Of a DNA stretch of 64,000 nucleotides, positions 1 to 8,627 are shown in pieces. The DNA comes from DAIPKP01 sp964539095 (lineage in GTDB: Bacteria > Synergistota > Synergistia > Synergistales > Aminiphilaceae). The stretch spans positions 1 to 64,000 of the forward strand of contig CAZIFL010000015.1 in NCBI GenBank assembly GCA_964539095.1. Reading direction: 5' to 3'. The notes under the pieces are model-generated. The model worked only from the letters and a program-made list of their open reading frames with translations. It ran no database searches and was not told where the DNA came from. Every line of letters starts with the position of its first letter. Position 1 is the first letter of the stretch. The position numbers and the translations under genes were made by a program.

Positions 1-2
1 TA

Positions 3-1634
3 CGCCGCTTCTTTTTTCTCGTCTACACTCCATACACCACTTTTGAGTATAACTCAGGCCAGGCCACCTGTACCCAGCTTTCCATCAAATACGGGGAGAC
101 GGTGAATTTCTACAATGCAGGCTCCTCCACTCTGGCGAAGCGCATAGCAACAAAAACAGGGTGCCCCATAATGGCGGGAGAGGATGGATCCTCTTCCTGG
201 TGGCCAGTCCTCTACGTGGGAAGAAGGGCCGACAAAGATGATGAGGGTTCTTTTACATGGAAACTGCGTGATGAGTTGGCGGAGGCCCTGAATACGGTGG
301 ATTTATCGGAGGTTTCGCTCTACGCTCCTGTCGCCCAGGAGGAAGAAGAGCGGGGGTACTGGTGGCTGAATGCCAACCCCAAAATCTGGAGTTTTTCTGA
401 TATGGCTGTGGGGAAGGTGGAATCTTACTCCCTTTACAATGACAATGGAAACAAGCGCAGGGTTTTTCAGAATTTCCTGGATGCGAGAGCCGGCGATATG
501 ATTATCGGGTATGAATCCACCCCGGTGAAAAAGATTGTGGCTCTTGGTAAGATCAGCGCAGAGCAAGATGGAGAAAAGATTTATTTTGAGAAGGTTGAGG
601 GGCTTGTTTCTCCTGTGGACTATGCCACGTTGAAAAGCTGTCCGGAGCTGGAACGCATGGAGTATTTCAACAATCCCCAGGGAAGCCTGTTTGCTCTCAC
701 CAGAGGAGAGTACGATTTCATCGTGGACGTGATACGTGAAGAAAATCCCATACCCCTTGAGGAGAATGCCCACAGCTACGACAAGAAGGACTTTTTAAAT
801 GAGGTCTACATGAGTGAAAGCGGTTATGACATGCTCGTGGCTCTGCTGAGGAATAAAAAGAACGTCATCCTTCAGGGCGCCCCCGGGGTAGGGAAAACCT
901 TCGCTGCCAAAAGATTGGCGTACTCCATGATGGGCAAAAAGGATGAAAGCCGTATCGAGTTCGTGCAATTTCATCAGAATTATTCTTATGAAGATTTTGT
1001 GATGGGATATAAGCCTGTGGATCATGGGTTTGATCTGAAAACCGGTATTTTCTATCGTTTTTGTCAAAAGGCCGCCAATCAGCCGGAGAAAGAGCATTTC
1101 TTCATCATTGATGAGATCAATCGCGGTAACATGAGTAAAATCTTTGGGGAGCTTCTCATGCTTATTGAGAGGGACTACCGGGGGACCAAGGCGACCCTTG
1201 CATACGATGGCCGCTCCTTCGGAGTACCGAAGAACCTCTATATCATCGGTATGATGAACACCGCAGACCGCAGCCTTGCCATGATTGACTATGCCCTCCG
1301 ACGCCGTTTCAGCTTTGTTGCCATGGATCCAGGATTTGATTCCGATGGATTTTGCAGATATCAGGATGGGCTCCATGATGAAACCTTTGATGATCTGATC
1401 TCTCGCATAAAGGAGTTAAACCGGGAGATCTCCCGGGATGCGTCCCTGGGAAAGGGTTTCTGCATTGGGCATAGCTATTTCTGTGGAAGGGATTCCTGCT
1501 CGAATATCTGCCTGGAGGAATGGATGCAATCTGTGGTGGAGTACGACATTCTTCCCATGCTGGGTGAATACTGGTTTGATGACAGTGCAAAGCTTCAGGA
1601 ATGGGAGAACAGGTTGCGTGGCCTATTCCAATGA
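3..1634 (+). CDS. mcrB: McrB-type restriction GTPase subunit with EVE-like domain (5' end cut by window)
   Basis: This is the motor subunit of a McrBC-type modification-dependent restriction system. The frame is open to the window edge and the upstream residues look coding, so the gene probably starts outside; a GTG at 102 is the first start codon inside. An EVE/PUA-like module begins near YWWLNANPKIWSF (codons about 117-240 of the visible frame) and could read modified bases. The AAA+ part follows with Walker A GAPGVGKT, Walker B FFIIDEINRG and the McrB signature MNTADRS followed by a RRRF arginine cluster. Its TGA overlaps the mcrC ATG (ATGA), so the two are probably translationally coupled. 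The family assignment is firm; the EVE call is by pattern only. Confidence 0.9.
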   Translation, partial: RRFFFLVYTPYTTFEYNSGQATCTQLSIKYGETVNFYNAGSSTLAKRIATKTGCPIMAGEDGSSSWWPVLYVGRRADKDDEGSFTWKLRDELAEALNTVDLSEVSLYAPVAQEEEERGYWWLNANPKIWSFSDMAVGKVESYSLYNDNGNKRRVFQNFLDARAGDMIIGYESTPVKKIVALGKISAEQDGEKIYFEKVEGLVSPVDYATLKSCPELERMEYFNNPQGSLFALTRGEYDFIVDVIREENPIPLEENAHSYDKKDFLNEVYMSESGYDMLVALLRNKKNVILQGAPGVGKTFAAKRLAYSMMGKKDESRIEFVQFHQNYSYEDFVMGYKPVDHGFDLKTGIFYRFCQKAANQPEKEHFFIIDEINRGNMSKIFGELLMLIERDYRGTKATLAYDGRSFGVPKNLYIIGMMNTADRSLAMIDYALRRRFSFVAMDPGFDSDGFCRYQDGLHDETFDDLISRIKELNREISRDASLGKGFCIGHSYFCGRDSCSNICLEEWMQSVVEYDILPMLGEYWFDDSAKLQEWENRLRGLFQ

Positions 1635-2692
1635 TGAAAAACAAAAATATTTTAATAAAAAACATATATTACATGCTCTCCTATGCTTTTACCTCCCTCA
1701 AGCAATCGAACTTTGAGAGCCTAGCCACCGAAGAGTTTGATAACATACACAATCTCTTCGGGGCAATTCTTGCCAGAGGGTTGGGGCAGCAGCTCAAGCA
1801 GGGGCTGTATCGAGAATATTTGAGTAAAAAAGAAGATTTGACGGTCATGCGTGGCAAGATTGACATGTGTGGCACCCTTCGGAGCAGGACCGCCCGGAAG
1901 CAGGTTTTGGCCTGTGAGTATGACGAGCTATCCGAAGACAATATTTTTAACCAGGTTCTCAAAACAACCGCCATGCTTCTTGTGCGCCATGCGGAGGTTG
2001 ACAGGGAGCACAGGAACGATTTGAGAAAAAAAATGCTCTATTTCTCTCATGTGGGTACGCTGGATCCTGCCGCAGTACCGTGGTCGTCTCTTCGATTCCA
2101 GCGCAATAATCAGACGTACCGCCTGCTCCTTGGCATTTGCCAGCTCATGCTGCAAGGCATGCTGCTGACCACGGATGCGGGAGAATACAGACTGGCGTCA
2201 TTTCTTGATGAACAGAGGATGAGCCGGCTCTATGAAAAATTTATTCTGGAATACTACGCCAAAAAGTTCCCCAGGCTACATGTGAGGGCCTCACAAATAC
2301 CGTGGGCCCTGGATGATGGTATGGGGACGATGCTACCTGTTATGCAGAGCGATATTACGTTATCCCATGGCGCCAAGGTCCTTATTATTGATGCGAAGTA
2401 TTATGCACACACCACCCAGGTTCGGCATAACGTGCATACAGTGCACTCGAATAACCTGTATCAGATTTTCACCTACGTGAAAAATAAGGATGCGGAGCTG
2501 AAAGACCGGCCTCATAAAGTATCTGGTATGCTCCTCTATGCCCGGACAGATGAAGCCCTTCAGCCTGATAGCACCTATCAGATGAGCGGGAATAGAATCA
2601 GTTTGAAAACCCTTGATCTGCATTGCGCCTTCGCGGAAATTACTGCCCAGCTTGATGTGATTGTGGAAGAGCACTTTGGTATCACCGGATAA
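1631..2692 (+). CDS. mcrC: McrC-type restriction endonuclease subunit
   Basis: This is the McrC partner that joins McrB rings and supplies the nuclease. The ATG at 1631 overlaps the mcrB stop, which favours it over an upstream in-frame start at 1601. The N-terminal part (NIYYMLSYAF) is typical of the McrC family. The C-terminal half carries a PD-(D/E)XK-like core, with QSDITL near residue 248 followed by LIIDAKYY and then NNLYQIFTY. The 353-residue length is normal for the family. The gene is last in its operon and is followed by a strong bidirectional terminator. Confidence 0.9.
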   Translation: MMKNKNILIKNIYYMLSYAFTSLKQSNFESLATEEFDNIHNLFGAILARGLGQQLKQGLYREYLSKKEDLTVMRGKIDMCGTLRSRTARKQVLACEYDELSEDNIFNQVLKTTAMLLVRHAEVDREHRNDLRKKMLYFSHVGTLDPAAVPWSSLRFQRNNQTYRLLLGICQLMLQGMLLTTDAGEYRLASFLDEQRMSRLYEKFILEYYAKKFPRLHVRASQIPWALDDGMGTMLPVMQSDITLSHGAKVLIIDAKYYAHTTQVRHNVHTVHSNNLYQIFTYVKNKDAELKDRPHKVSGMLLYARTDEALQPDSTYQMSGNRISLKTLDLHCAFAEITAQLDVIVEEHFGITG

Positions 2693-3013
2693 GCCGGTGT
2701 AGGCTGGGGTAAGAATGCACACCGGAGGTTTCGTTAAAAATAGATGCCAAGTCGGTAAAGCATGGGCAAAGCGTCGGGAAAGAGTTTCAAAACCTGTCGG
2801 GAAAAGCCTTCTGCTGATATCCGTGACATGAACAAAAATCCCCTCGGCATGACGAAACGTCACGCCGAGGGGATTTTGGGTTTGCAAAAAACAGGTCTTA
2901 CAAAAAGCATCGTGCGGGGTTGTTGCTGAAGAGCTTTAGCGGGGACTCCGCCTGCCATCATGTTCGGAGTTGCCCAGGAGTCCCTGCCCAGGAATAAGCC
3001 TCTAGTGGGTCAT
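2693..3013. other. Intergenic region between convergent mcrC and gadB
   Basis: There is no convincing coding sequence here. It holds a short CACCGG/CCGGTG hairpin over the mcrC stop (2683-2699) and the terminator listed separately. The part nearest gadB is GC-rich and unassigned. Confidence 0.5.
2834..2877. terminator. Bidirectional rho-independent terminator
   Basis: An almost perfect inverted repeat pairs AAAATCCCCTCGGC with GCCGAGGGGATTTT. The inner arms TGACG and CGTCA flank an AAA loop. There is an A-run on one side and a T-run on the other, so it can stop both mcrC (plus) and gadB (minus). Confidence 0.85.
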
Positions 3014-4405
3014 CTAGTGCTTATACCCCCCGCCCTCGCTTTCCGTGAGGGAGACCGTTACGGGGTTTTTGGCGAAGTAGTCCAGGCAGCGCTGCAGATC
3101 TTCCAGGAAAAGATTCCCCAGATCGAGGCTGAAGCCATGCCGCACCAAAATGCGCATCACCACCAGATCCTCCCGATGGGGGGGCATGGAGTAGGCCGCC
3201 ACCTGCCACCCCCGGCTGCGGAGGCGATCTGAGAGATCGTAGAGGGTGAATCCCGGGGTGGTTCCCTCCTTCAGGCTCCAGCTCAGGGCGGGGATTCCCC
3301 CGGTGCCGTCGTAGATAACTTCAAAGGGGCCCATGGCGCCAATCTTCTCCGAAAGCTTTCGGGCGGTGTCGTAGCAGGCCTGGTGGATCCGGCGGTATCC
3401 CTCCCGGCCCAGGCGGAGGAAGTTGTAGTACTGTGCCACGATCTGCCCCCCGGGACGGGAGAAGTTGAGAGCGAAGCAGGGCATGTTGCCCCCCAGATAA
3501 TTCACCCAGAAAATGAGATCCTCATCAAGATCCTCTTTGCTCCGCCAGATCACCCAGCCCACCCCCAGAGGGGCGAGGCCGAACTTGTGTCCCGAGCTGT
3601 TGATGGATTTTACCCGGGGGAGCCGGAAATCCCACTCCAGATCCGGATCCACGAAGGGGGCCAGGAACCCCCCGCTGGCGGCGTCCACATGAATAGGGAT
3701 GTCGAGCCCCTTCTCCTTTTGGAGCTTGTCCAGGGCGTCGCTGATTTCCTTAACGGGCTCATACTGGCAGGTGAAGGTTACCCCCAGGGTGGGAACCACC
3801 CCGATGGTGTTCTCGTCGCAGCGTTTGAGCACCTCCTCGGGGCTCATGAGAAGCCGCCCCTTCTCCATGGGGATCTCCCGCAACTCCACATCCCAGTAGC
3901 GGGCGAACTTGTGCCAGCAGACCTGTACGGGGCCGGTGATGAGGTTGGGCTTATCCGTGGGTTTTCCCTCGGCGGCCCGCTTTTTACGCCAGCGCCATTT
4001 CAGGGCCATACCTCCCAGCATGGCGGCTTCACTCGATCCTGTGGTGGAGCAGCCCAGGGTCTCCTCCGCCTCCGGGGCGTTCCAGAGATCCGCCAGCATG
4101 TGAACGCAGCGGGATTCCAGTTCGGCGGTCTGGGGGTATTCGTCCTTGTCGATCATGTTCTTATCCACGCACTCGTCCATGAGTTTGTGAACCTCAGGAT
4201 CCACCCAGGTCTGGCAGAAGGTGGCCAGATTTTGCCGGGAGTTCCCGTCCAGCATAAGCTCATCGTGCACTAACTGGTAGACGTTGCGAGGGTCTCTCTG
4301 ATCCTCGGGAAAATGAAACCGAGGGACCGGAGCCTCCGCATCGTTGGCGGCATAACGGTCATCGAAGAGGCCATTTTCGGGAGTTCTCTTTATATGTAAC
4401 GGCAT
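3014..4405 (-). CDS. gadB: Glutamate decarboxylase (PLP-dependent)
   Basis: This enzyme decarboxylates L-glutamate to 4-aminobutyrate, consuming a cytoplasmic proton. The 463-residue length matches bacterial GadA/GadB. Visible family marks are the STTGSSEAAMLGG cofactor-phosphate region, IHVDAASGG (PLP-ring aspartate) and the PLP-lysine motif SSGHKFGLAPLG. The C-terminus ends GGGYKH, much like the E. coli enzyme, whose tail plugs the active site at neutral pH. A strong AAGGAGG ribosome site precedes the ATG. It lies 85 bp downstream of gadC in the same direction, the usual acid-resistance pairing. Confidence 0.96.
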   Translation of the reverse strand: MPLHIKRTPENGLFDDRYAANDAEAPVPRFHFPEDQRDPRNVYQLVHDELMLDGNSRQNLATFCQTWVDPEVHKLMDECVDKNMIDKDEYPQTAELESRCVHMLADLWNAPEAEETLGCSTTGSSEAAMLGGMALKWRWRKKRAAEGKPTDKPNLITGPVQVCWHKFARYWDVELREIPMEKGRLLMSPEEVLKRCDENTIGVVPTLGVTFTCQYEPVKEISDALDKLQKEKGLDIPIHVDAASGGFLAPFVDPDLEWDFRLPRVKSINSSGHKFGLAPLGVGWVIWRSKEDLDEDLIFWVNYLGGNMPCFALNFSRPGGQIVAQYYNFLRLGREGYRRIHQACYDTARKLSEKIGAMGPFEVIYDGTGGIPALSWSLKEGTTPGFTLYDLSDRLRSRGWQVAAYSMPPHREDLVVMRILVRHGFSLDLGNLFLEDLQRCLDYFAKNPVTVSLTESEGGGYKH

Positions 4406-4490
4406 GCAAATTCCTCCTTGTGGGTAATGTTTTGTGGCTCAAGAATGATTTTATAGAGCTTTTGTAGAGCTAGCGAATCCCTGGTGATTC

Positions 4491-6014
4491 TCAGGATGCC
4501 ATATCCTGTTTCCATCCGGGCTTCTTCAAGGCGTTGATTATCAAGGGCATGGCTACAAAGATCACAAGGCCCCCCGCCACCAAACCCACATAGAGCACGG
4601 GATTTCCCACGGGAAGGTTGGTGGGAGGGAAGAAGCCCACCAGGAGAGAGAAGAGTACCCCCGCCAGACCGAGCCCCGCCACGGCGCACATCCCCGGAAC
4701 GCCCCCGGGAATTTTGTAGGATCGGGGGAGATCCGGCCGGGTGATGCGAAGCTTGATGGCGGTGGAGTACATGAGGATATACATCACCAGGTAGAGGGTG
4801 GCGGTCATGGCGGAGAGAACGAAGAAGGCCACGCTGACGTTGGTCATAACAAAGTAGAGTCCTGCCAGCAGACTCACTACCACCGCCTGGATGAGCAAAA
4901 TGGTGCTCTGCACACCCTTTTTGTTTACCCTGGCCATCATCGGGGGGAGTTCTCCCTGCCGGGCAGTTTCAAGAAGTCCCCGGCTGGGGCCGCTGATCCA
5001 GGACATGACGCCTCCGATGGCTCCAAAGGCCAGTAGCAACCCTATCACGGGGGTAAGGAATCCAAGATGAAATTTCCCCAGAAGCAGATGGAAAGCCTGC
5101 ATGAGACCCGCCGTGAGGCTGATCTCCTTGGCAGGGATCACCGCCGCCACCGCCAGGGAGCCGAGCAAAAAGAGAAGGAAAATAATGCCTGCGGCGAGGA
5201 ACATGCTGGCGGGGTACTCCTTGCCGGGATTCTTCATCTCGTTGGCGTGCACCGCCTGAACCTCTACCCCCGCAAAGAGCAGAATGATCCCCGCAAGAAA
5301 GGCCACGCTTCCCAGACCGGTAATGTGAGGGAAGAATCGAGCATGGGCATGGGTTGCCTCGGAGGTTGCGAGAAATTCCAGGGGGTTTCCCTGGAGCACC
5401 CAGAGCCCACCCAGAGCGATAATGAGGAGTCCCGGCAACACCGTGCCCAGGAGAACCCCGTACTTCGTCACCGATCGGGCCAGATCTGCCCCCGCCAGGG
5501 TGATGAAGGTGGCTCCCCAATAGCATGCCAGAATGATGGTACCCGTATAGACTCCGTTATCCGCAAGATCCGGTTTCATGAAGAGATACGCCAGGGCGCT
5601 GGCGGCAAAGGCCAGTACCGTGGGGTACCACACCACGTTTTGGATCCACTGAAGCCAGATGGCGGTGAATCCCCAGCGGGAGCCGAAGGCTTCCTTTACC
5701 CAGGTGTAGACGCCACCCCCCTTGCCGCTGAAGGCTCCTCCCAGTTCTGCTGCCACAAGAGAGGCGGGGATCAGAAACATGATGGTGGCGAAGAGGATGT
5801 AGAAAATCATGGAGAGGCCTTCCTTGGCCATCATGGGAAGACCACGAAGACTTACTACCGCTGCCACAGTCATCATACAGATAGTGAACACGGACATAGT
5901 TTTGCGAGATTGCATGAGTTCATCTCCTTCGGTGTGGTTTGCGTAGCTGCTGTGTGTTCTCTCGGGGGCTCTGGGAAGTGTCCTCGGAATACCTCCGGGC
6001 ATGCCTGGAGCCAT
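4491..6014 (-). CDS. gadC: Glutamate/GABA antiporter, APC superfamily
   Basis: This inner-membrane antiporter probably exchanges external glutamate for GABA made by the neighbouring decarboxylase. The protein has about 12 hydrophobic segments. The APC-type first segment is followed by LVAAELGGAFSGKGGGVYTW. The ATG at 6014 has an excellent AAAGGAGG site, but family alignment favours the internal ATG at 5915 (site AAGGAG), where the first segment begins; the longer form would carry a Pro-rich N-tail of 33 residues. The C-terminus stops right after the last membrane segment (KKPGWKQDMAS). It therefore lacks the roughly 40-residue C-plug that gates E. coli GadC at neutral pH. Confidence 0.88.
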   Translation of the reverse strand: MAPGMPGGIPRTLPRAPERTHSSYANHTEGDELMQSRKTMSVFTICMMTVAAVVSLRGLPMMAKEGLSMIFYILFATIMFLIPASLVAAELGGAFSGKGGGVYTWVKEAFGSRWGFTAIWLQWIQNVVWYPTVLAFAASALAYLFMKPDLADNGVYTGTIILACYWGATFITLAGADLARSVTKYGVLLGTVLPGLLIIALGGLWVLQGNPLEFLATSEATHAHARFFPHITGLGSVAFLAGIILLFAGVEVQAVHANEMKNPGKEYPASMFLAAGIIFLLFLLGSLAVAAVIPAKEISLTAGLMQAFHLLLGKFHLGFLTPVIGLLLAFGAIGGVMSWISGPSRGLLETARQGELPPMMARVNKKGVQSTILLIQAVVVSLLAGLYFVMTNVSVAFFVLSAMTATLYLVMYILMYSTAIKLRITRPDLPRSYKIPGGVPGMCAVAGLGLAGVLFSLLVGFFPPTNLPVGNPVLYVGLVAGGLVIFVAMPLIINALKKPGWKQDMAS

Positions 6015-6070
6015 GACAATCCTCCTTTCCTGGCCATGGCTCGATAAAAAATTTCGAACTATTGGTGGCT

Positions 6071-6099
6071 GTTGTACTCCTTTGCCTGTAGCCTGTCAA
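6071..6099 (-). promoter_or_regulatory. Predicted sigma-70 promoter of gadC-gadB
   Basis: Read on the minus strand, a perfect -35 TTGACA (6094-6099) is followed after 17 bp by TACAAC (6071-6076). It lies about 55 bp upstream of the 6014 start codon. Confidence 0.55.
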
Positions 6100-6164
6100 G
6101 GGCAGCTCCCGCAAGTGTTTCGTGGTTGTGTTGGCCATGGTGTTAGGTTCGCGTGTGAGATCCA

Positions 6165-6202
6165 CGAAAAAGCCCCCCTTGGGGAAGAGGGGCTTTTTTC
6201 GT
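6165..6202. terminator. Bidirectional terminator downstream of the C39-like peptidase gene
   Basis: CGAAAAAGCCCC pairs with GGGGCTTTTTTCG around a short loop, giving A/T runs on both sides. It ends the minus-strand precursor/peptidase operon just upstream of the gadC promoter. Confidence 0.8.
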
Positions 6203-6260
6203 ATCTGATTTCTGGGGTTGTCGCAGGTAACATAGATCCTCATATCAGTTGTGGGCGGAT

Positions 6261-7214
6261 TCACGATCTTCCGTCACAACCGACCACGATGTACGGCTGA
6301 ATCTGGAATGGTTTTGGAGCTACTCGAAAATCGTGCCACATGAAAAACCATCGTTCGAGAGGATACACATAATATCCGTCTTGCAGATGATCCGAAGTGT
6401 CGTAGGGATCTGCGAATATGAGGATATCGTCTCCTATGCCGGGGGTTCCGTTGTCGTGATACCCTATGATCACCTGCCAGTGTCCGCCCCAGTCGGCCCA
6501 CTCCACCAGGACGGGGCGTCCCGCTTCAAGATGGCCCCAGAGCCAGCGGACAAAAAAAGAATCCCGGGCATCTACATGTTCGGAGGCATGGTCGCTGTTT
6601 TCCGCTGTGTAGAGCGACATGGGGGAAAAGCGTCCCCGCAGATTTCCCCTCTCCGGAGAAGGACGAAATTCGTCTTCCTCGGGGATCAGATCTTCCGCGC
6701 TCCATGAATCTCTGTAACTCGATTCCAGCACTTCAATTTTGGGGACGCTACGGAAAAAAGCATCCATCTGTCCTACCGACGTTCCGAAATCGGCGGGCTT
6801 TTTTGTTGAACCTGGCTTTGCACCGGGGTCGCCCCTATCGGTATGCGAGCGCATTCCCAGCGCAATATCCCACTCTGTGTAGTCGCGAACCCCGAAATGC
6901 CAGAGAACCATCAGCGCCGATGCAGGACCGCAGGACCACTCGGAAGTTTGCTGATACGTTTCAAAATTTTTAAGGAGTATCAGCCCATCCTTCGGTTCCA
7001 TAGTAAAAAAATTGGGGTTCCTGTACACAAGCGAATCAGGGTTATCTCCCGAACCTTGTACGCTGTTCGCCCCCCCGTTTGCATCAATGTCTACCGAGGC
7101 GGGGATACTCCCCGGCCGGAGCATCCCCGTAGCTGGAAGCGCTGAAAAAGCAATGGGCAACAGAAGAGCAAGATGGAGTAATAACAGTAATACCCTCGAA
7201 AAGTATTGCCTCAT
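6261..7214 (-). CDS. Secreted C39-like (papain-fold) cysteine peptidase
   Basis: The chosen ATG at 7214 has a GGAG site 8 bp upstream and opens directly into a signal peptide (MRQYFSRVLLLLLHLALLLP). The mature part has a C39-like triad layout: Cys95 in SEWSCGPASALM, His245 in WGGHWQVIIGY and Asp269 in IFADPYD. This resembles stand-alone peptidase_C39-like domains, not the exporter-fused type. It is last in the P4-P1 operon, so it may trim, activate or degrade the exported peptides outside the cytoplasm, but the substrate is unknown. The frame stays open upstream to 7439 through the decayed precursor at 7255-7343, which makes the start worth checking. Confidence 0.75.
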   Translation of the reverse strand: MRQYFSRVLLLLLHLALLLPIAFSALPATGMLRPGSIPASVDIDANGGANSVQGSGDNPDSLVYRNPNFFTMEPKDGLILLKNFETYQQTSEWSCGPASALMVLWHFGVRDYTEWDIALGMRSHTDRGDPGAKPGSTKKPADFGTSVGQMDAFFRSVPKIEVLESSYRDSWSAEDLIPEEDEFRPSPERGNLRGRFSPMSLYTAENSDHASEHVDARDSFFVRWLWGHLEAGRPVLVEWADWGGHWQVIIGYHDNGTPGIGDDILIFADPYDTSDHLQDGYYVYPLERWFFMWHDFRVAPKPFQIQPYIVVGCDGRS

Positions 7215-7254
7215 TCTCGAATCTCCAGGGTTTTCTGGAAGAGTTCGCCCCGTT

Positions 7255-7343
7255 TCAGGTTGCGGCGGCAACAACAGCAGATGCCGCGACCAAGACACCG
7301 GCGCCGATAAGAATGCCGCCGCAGATCCCATCGTTATCTTCAA
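7255..7343 (-). pseudogene. Decayed Nif11-type precursor peptide (leader start joined to core end)
   Basis: On the minus strand GAGGTGTTGAAGAT, then ATG at 7331 and codons for MGSAAAF, closely copy the start of the intact precursors (GAGGTGTTGAAGATG and MESAAAF). About 70 nt later, in another frame, the region ends with a typical core tail (GGILIGAG, then AVVAAAT and a stop at 7255-7257). Almost the whole leader is missing. I read it as an internal deletion with frame loss in a fifth gene of the operon. Confidence 0.55.
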
Positions 7344-7422
7344 CACCTCTCTCGCAATTGTCCCTTCATGAGCCCACATGGATGTTTTTTCAGTACTCCC
7401 GCTTTGCCACTCTTGGCAAGGC

Positions 7423-7704
7423 TCAGGCTGCCGCCCCAAGGAGGCTCATGAATACACTCGCGATGATTTCAAGAAGCTGACCCCCTCCGACGACAGCCTC
7501 AAGCTCTTCGTCCGTCATCTCGGGGTTCCGCTCGAAGATCACCTTCTGTATCTCCTCAGGTGAAAAGTCGTACCCAAGCTCTTCCTTTACGTACTGCGAG
7601 ATCTTTTCCTTCGTGCCTAGCTCCTTCAGCTTCTCCTGTAACGTGGTATCCTTTTCCAATCGCCCGTAGAATGCTGCTGCGGATTCCATCGACATCTTCA
7701 ACAC
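7423..7704 (-). CDS. Nif11-leader RiPP precursor peptide P1
   Basis: This 93-residue peptide has a 74-residue Nif11-type leader (MESAAAFYGR, then ELGYDFSPEE and FERNPEMTDEELEAVVGG). The Gly-Gly site is the expected cut for a C39 exporter peptidase. The 19-residue core is GQLLEIIASVFMSLLGAAA. It is hydrophobic, has no Cys or Thr, two Ser, and an Ala-rich end. The start has a GGAGGTG site. It is the last intact precursor of the P4-P1 operon; 219 bp separate it from P2, with no clear promoter in between. Modification by the distant YcaO/TfuA proteins is inferred from the shared leader and shared promoter type. Confidence 0.87.
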   Translation of the reverse strand: MLKMSMESAAAFYGRLEKDTTLQEKLKELGTKEKISQYVKEELGYDFSPEEIQKVIFERNPEMTDEELEAVVGGGQLLEIIASVFMSLLGAAA

Positions 7705-7923
7705 CTCCCCATTTATTTTCTCTATTCTACAAAAAGAAGAGTTTTTTCAGGGCCTGCTTTCAAAAAATGTTGCAAACCACGTATTCCCAAGGCTTTGTGG
7801 AGACAGCTATAAGGTGTGCTTATACCTTGTGCCGTGGTGTTTGTGACGTTTGAAGACAGACCCTGGAAAAATGACAAAAATTTCTCCGTTAGTCAGCAAA
7901 GCTTGTGGGGATCTCTCCGTGGA

Positions 7924-8229
7924 TCAGGCTGCGGCTACTCCCACAGCAAGCCCCACGATGAAGACCGGACCCGCAAGAAGAATGAGCAGGGCTCCGCCGA
8001 TCACGCCACCCCCGACAACGGCTTCCAGCTCTTCTTCTGTCATCTCCGGGTTTTTTTCGAAGACCACCTTTTGCATCTCCTCCAGGGTGAACTCGTACCC
8101 CAGTTCACCCTTTACGTAGGGCTCGATGTTATCCTTTGTATTCAACTCCTTAAGTTTTTCCTGAAGCTGTACATCTGTTTCCACGCGTTCGTAAAACGCC
8201 CTCGCCGATTCTATCGACATTTTTTGCAC
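7924..8229 (-). CDS. Nif11-leader RiPP precursor peptide P2
   Basis: This peptide has 101 residues. The 74-residue leader (MQKMSIESARAFYERV to EEELEAVVGG) closely matches the other precursors. The 27-residue core runs from GVIGGALLILL through AGPVFIV to GLAVGVAAA. It contains no Cys, Ser or Thr at all, so azoline, lanthionine and dehydroamino-acid chemistry are impossible on this core. Backbone thioamidation, cyclisation or no modification remain possible. It lies 28 bp downstream of P3. Confidence 0.9.
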   Translation of the reverse strand: MQKMSIESARAFYERVETDVQLQEKLKELNTKDNIEPYVKGELGYEFTLEEMQKVVFEKNPEMTEEELEAVVGGGVIGGALLILLAGPVFIVGLAVGVAAA

Positions 8230-8257
8230 CTCCCGGTGTTTACTATATTATTGCCGC

Positions 8258-8581
8258 TTAAGCGGCGGCTCCCGCAGCGGCAGCCCCTATGATAATGCCG
8301 GTGCCAATCCCGAGCGCCCCCAGGAACACTCCCAATCCTACTGTATCCTGGGTGTTCATCCCCCCGACCACGGCTTCCAGCTCCTCGTCGCTCATCTCCG
8401 GATTTCTTTCGAAAATCACCTTTTGTATCTCCTCCAGGGTAAAATCGTACCCGAGTTCACCCTTCACGAACTGCGAGATGTTCTCCTTCGTATTCAGCTC
8501 CTTCAGTTTTTCCTGCAACTCGACATCCTTCTCCACTCTCTCGTAGAACGCTACTGCGGATTCCATGGACATCCTCAACAC
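8258..8581 (-). CDS. Nif11-leader RiPP precursor peptide P3
   Basis: This peptide has 107 residues with a 74-residue Nif11 leader ending MSDEELEAVVGG. The 33-residue core starts MNTQDTVGLG, continues through FLGALGIGTGIIIG and ends AAAAGAAA. It has three Thr and no Cys or Ser. The glycine-spaced hydrophobic pattern looks like a membrane-inserting helix. It lies between P4 and P2 in the operon. Leader and Gly-Gly site are seen directly; a bacteriocin role is inferred. Confidence 0.9.
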   Translation of the reverse strand: MLRMSMESAVAFYERVEKDVELQEKLKELNTKENISQFVKGELGYDFTLEEIQKVIFERNPEMSDEELEAVVGGMNTQDTVGLGVFLGALGIGTGIIIGAAAAGAAA

Positions 8582-8627
8582 CTTCCTTTACACAAGCCGT
8601 TCCACCTGTCTCCGATCGCTCTCAGAT

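Noticed and set aside
795..1376. Long minus-strand frames inside mcrB, and similar long frames opposite other genes (e.g. 18794-20524, 57445-59376)
   Set aside because: They lie opposite strongly conserved genes and have no ribosome sites, family motifs or coding-like composition of their own.
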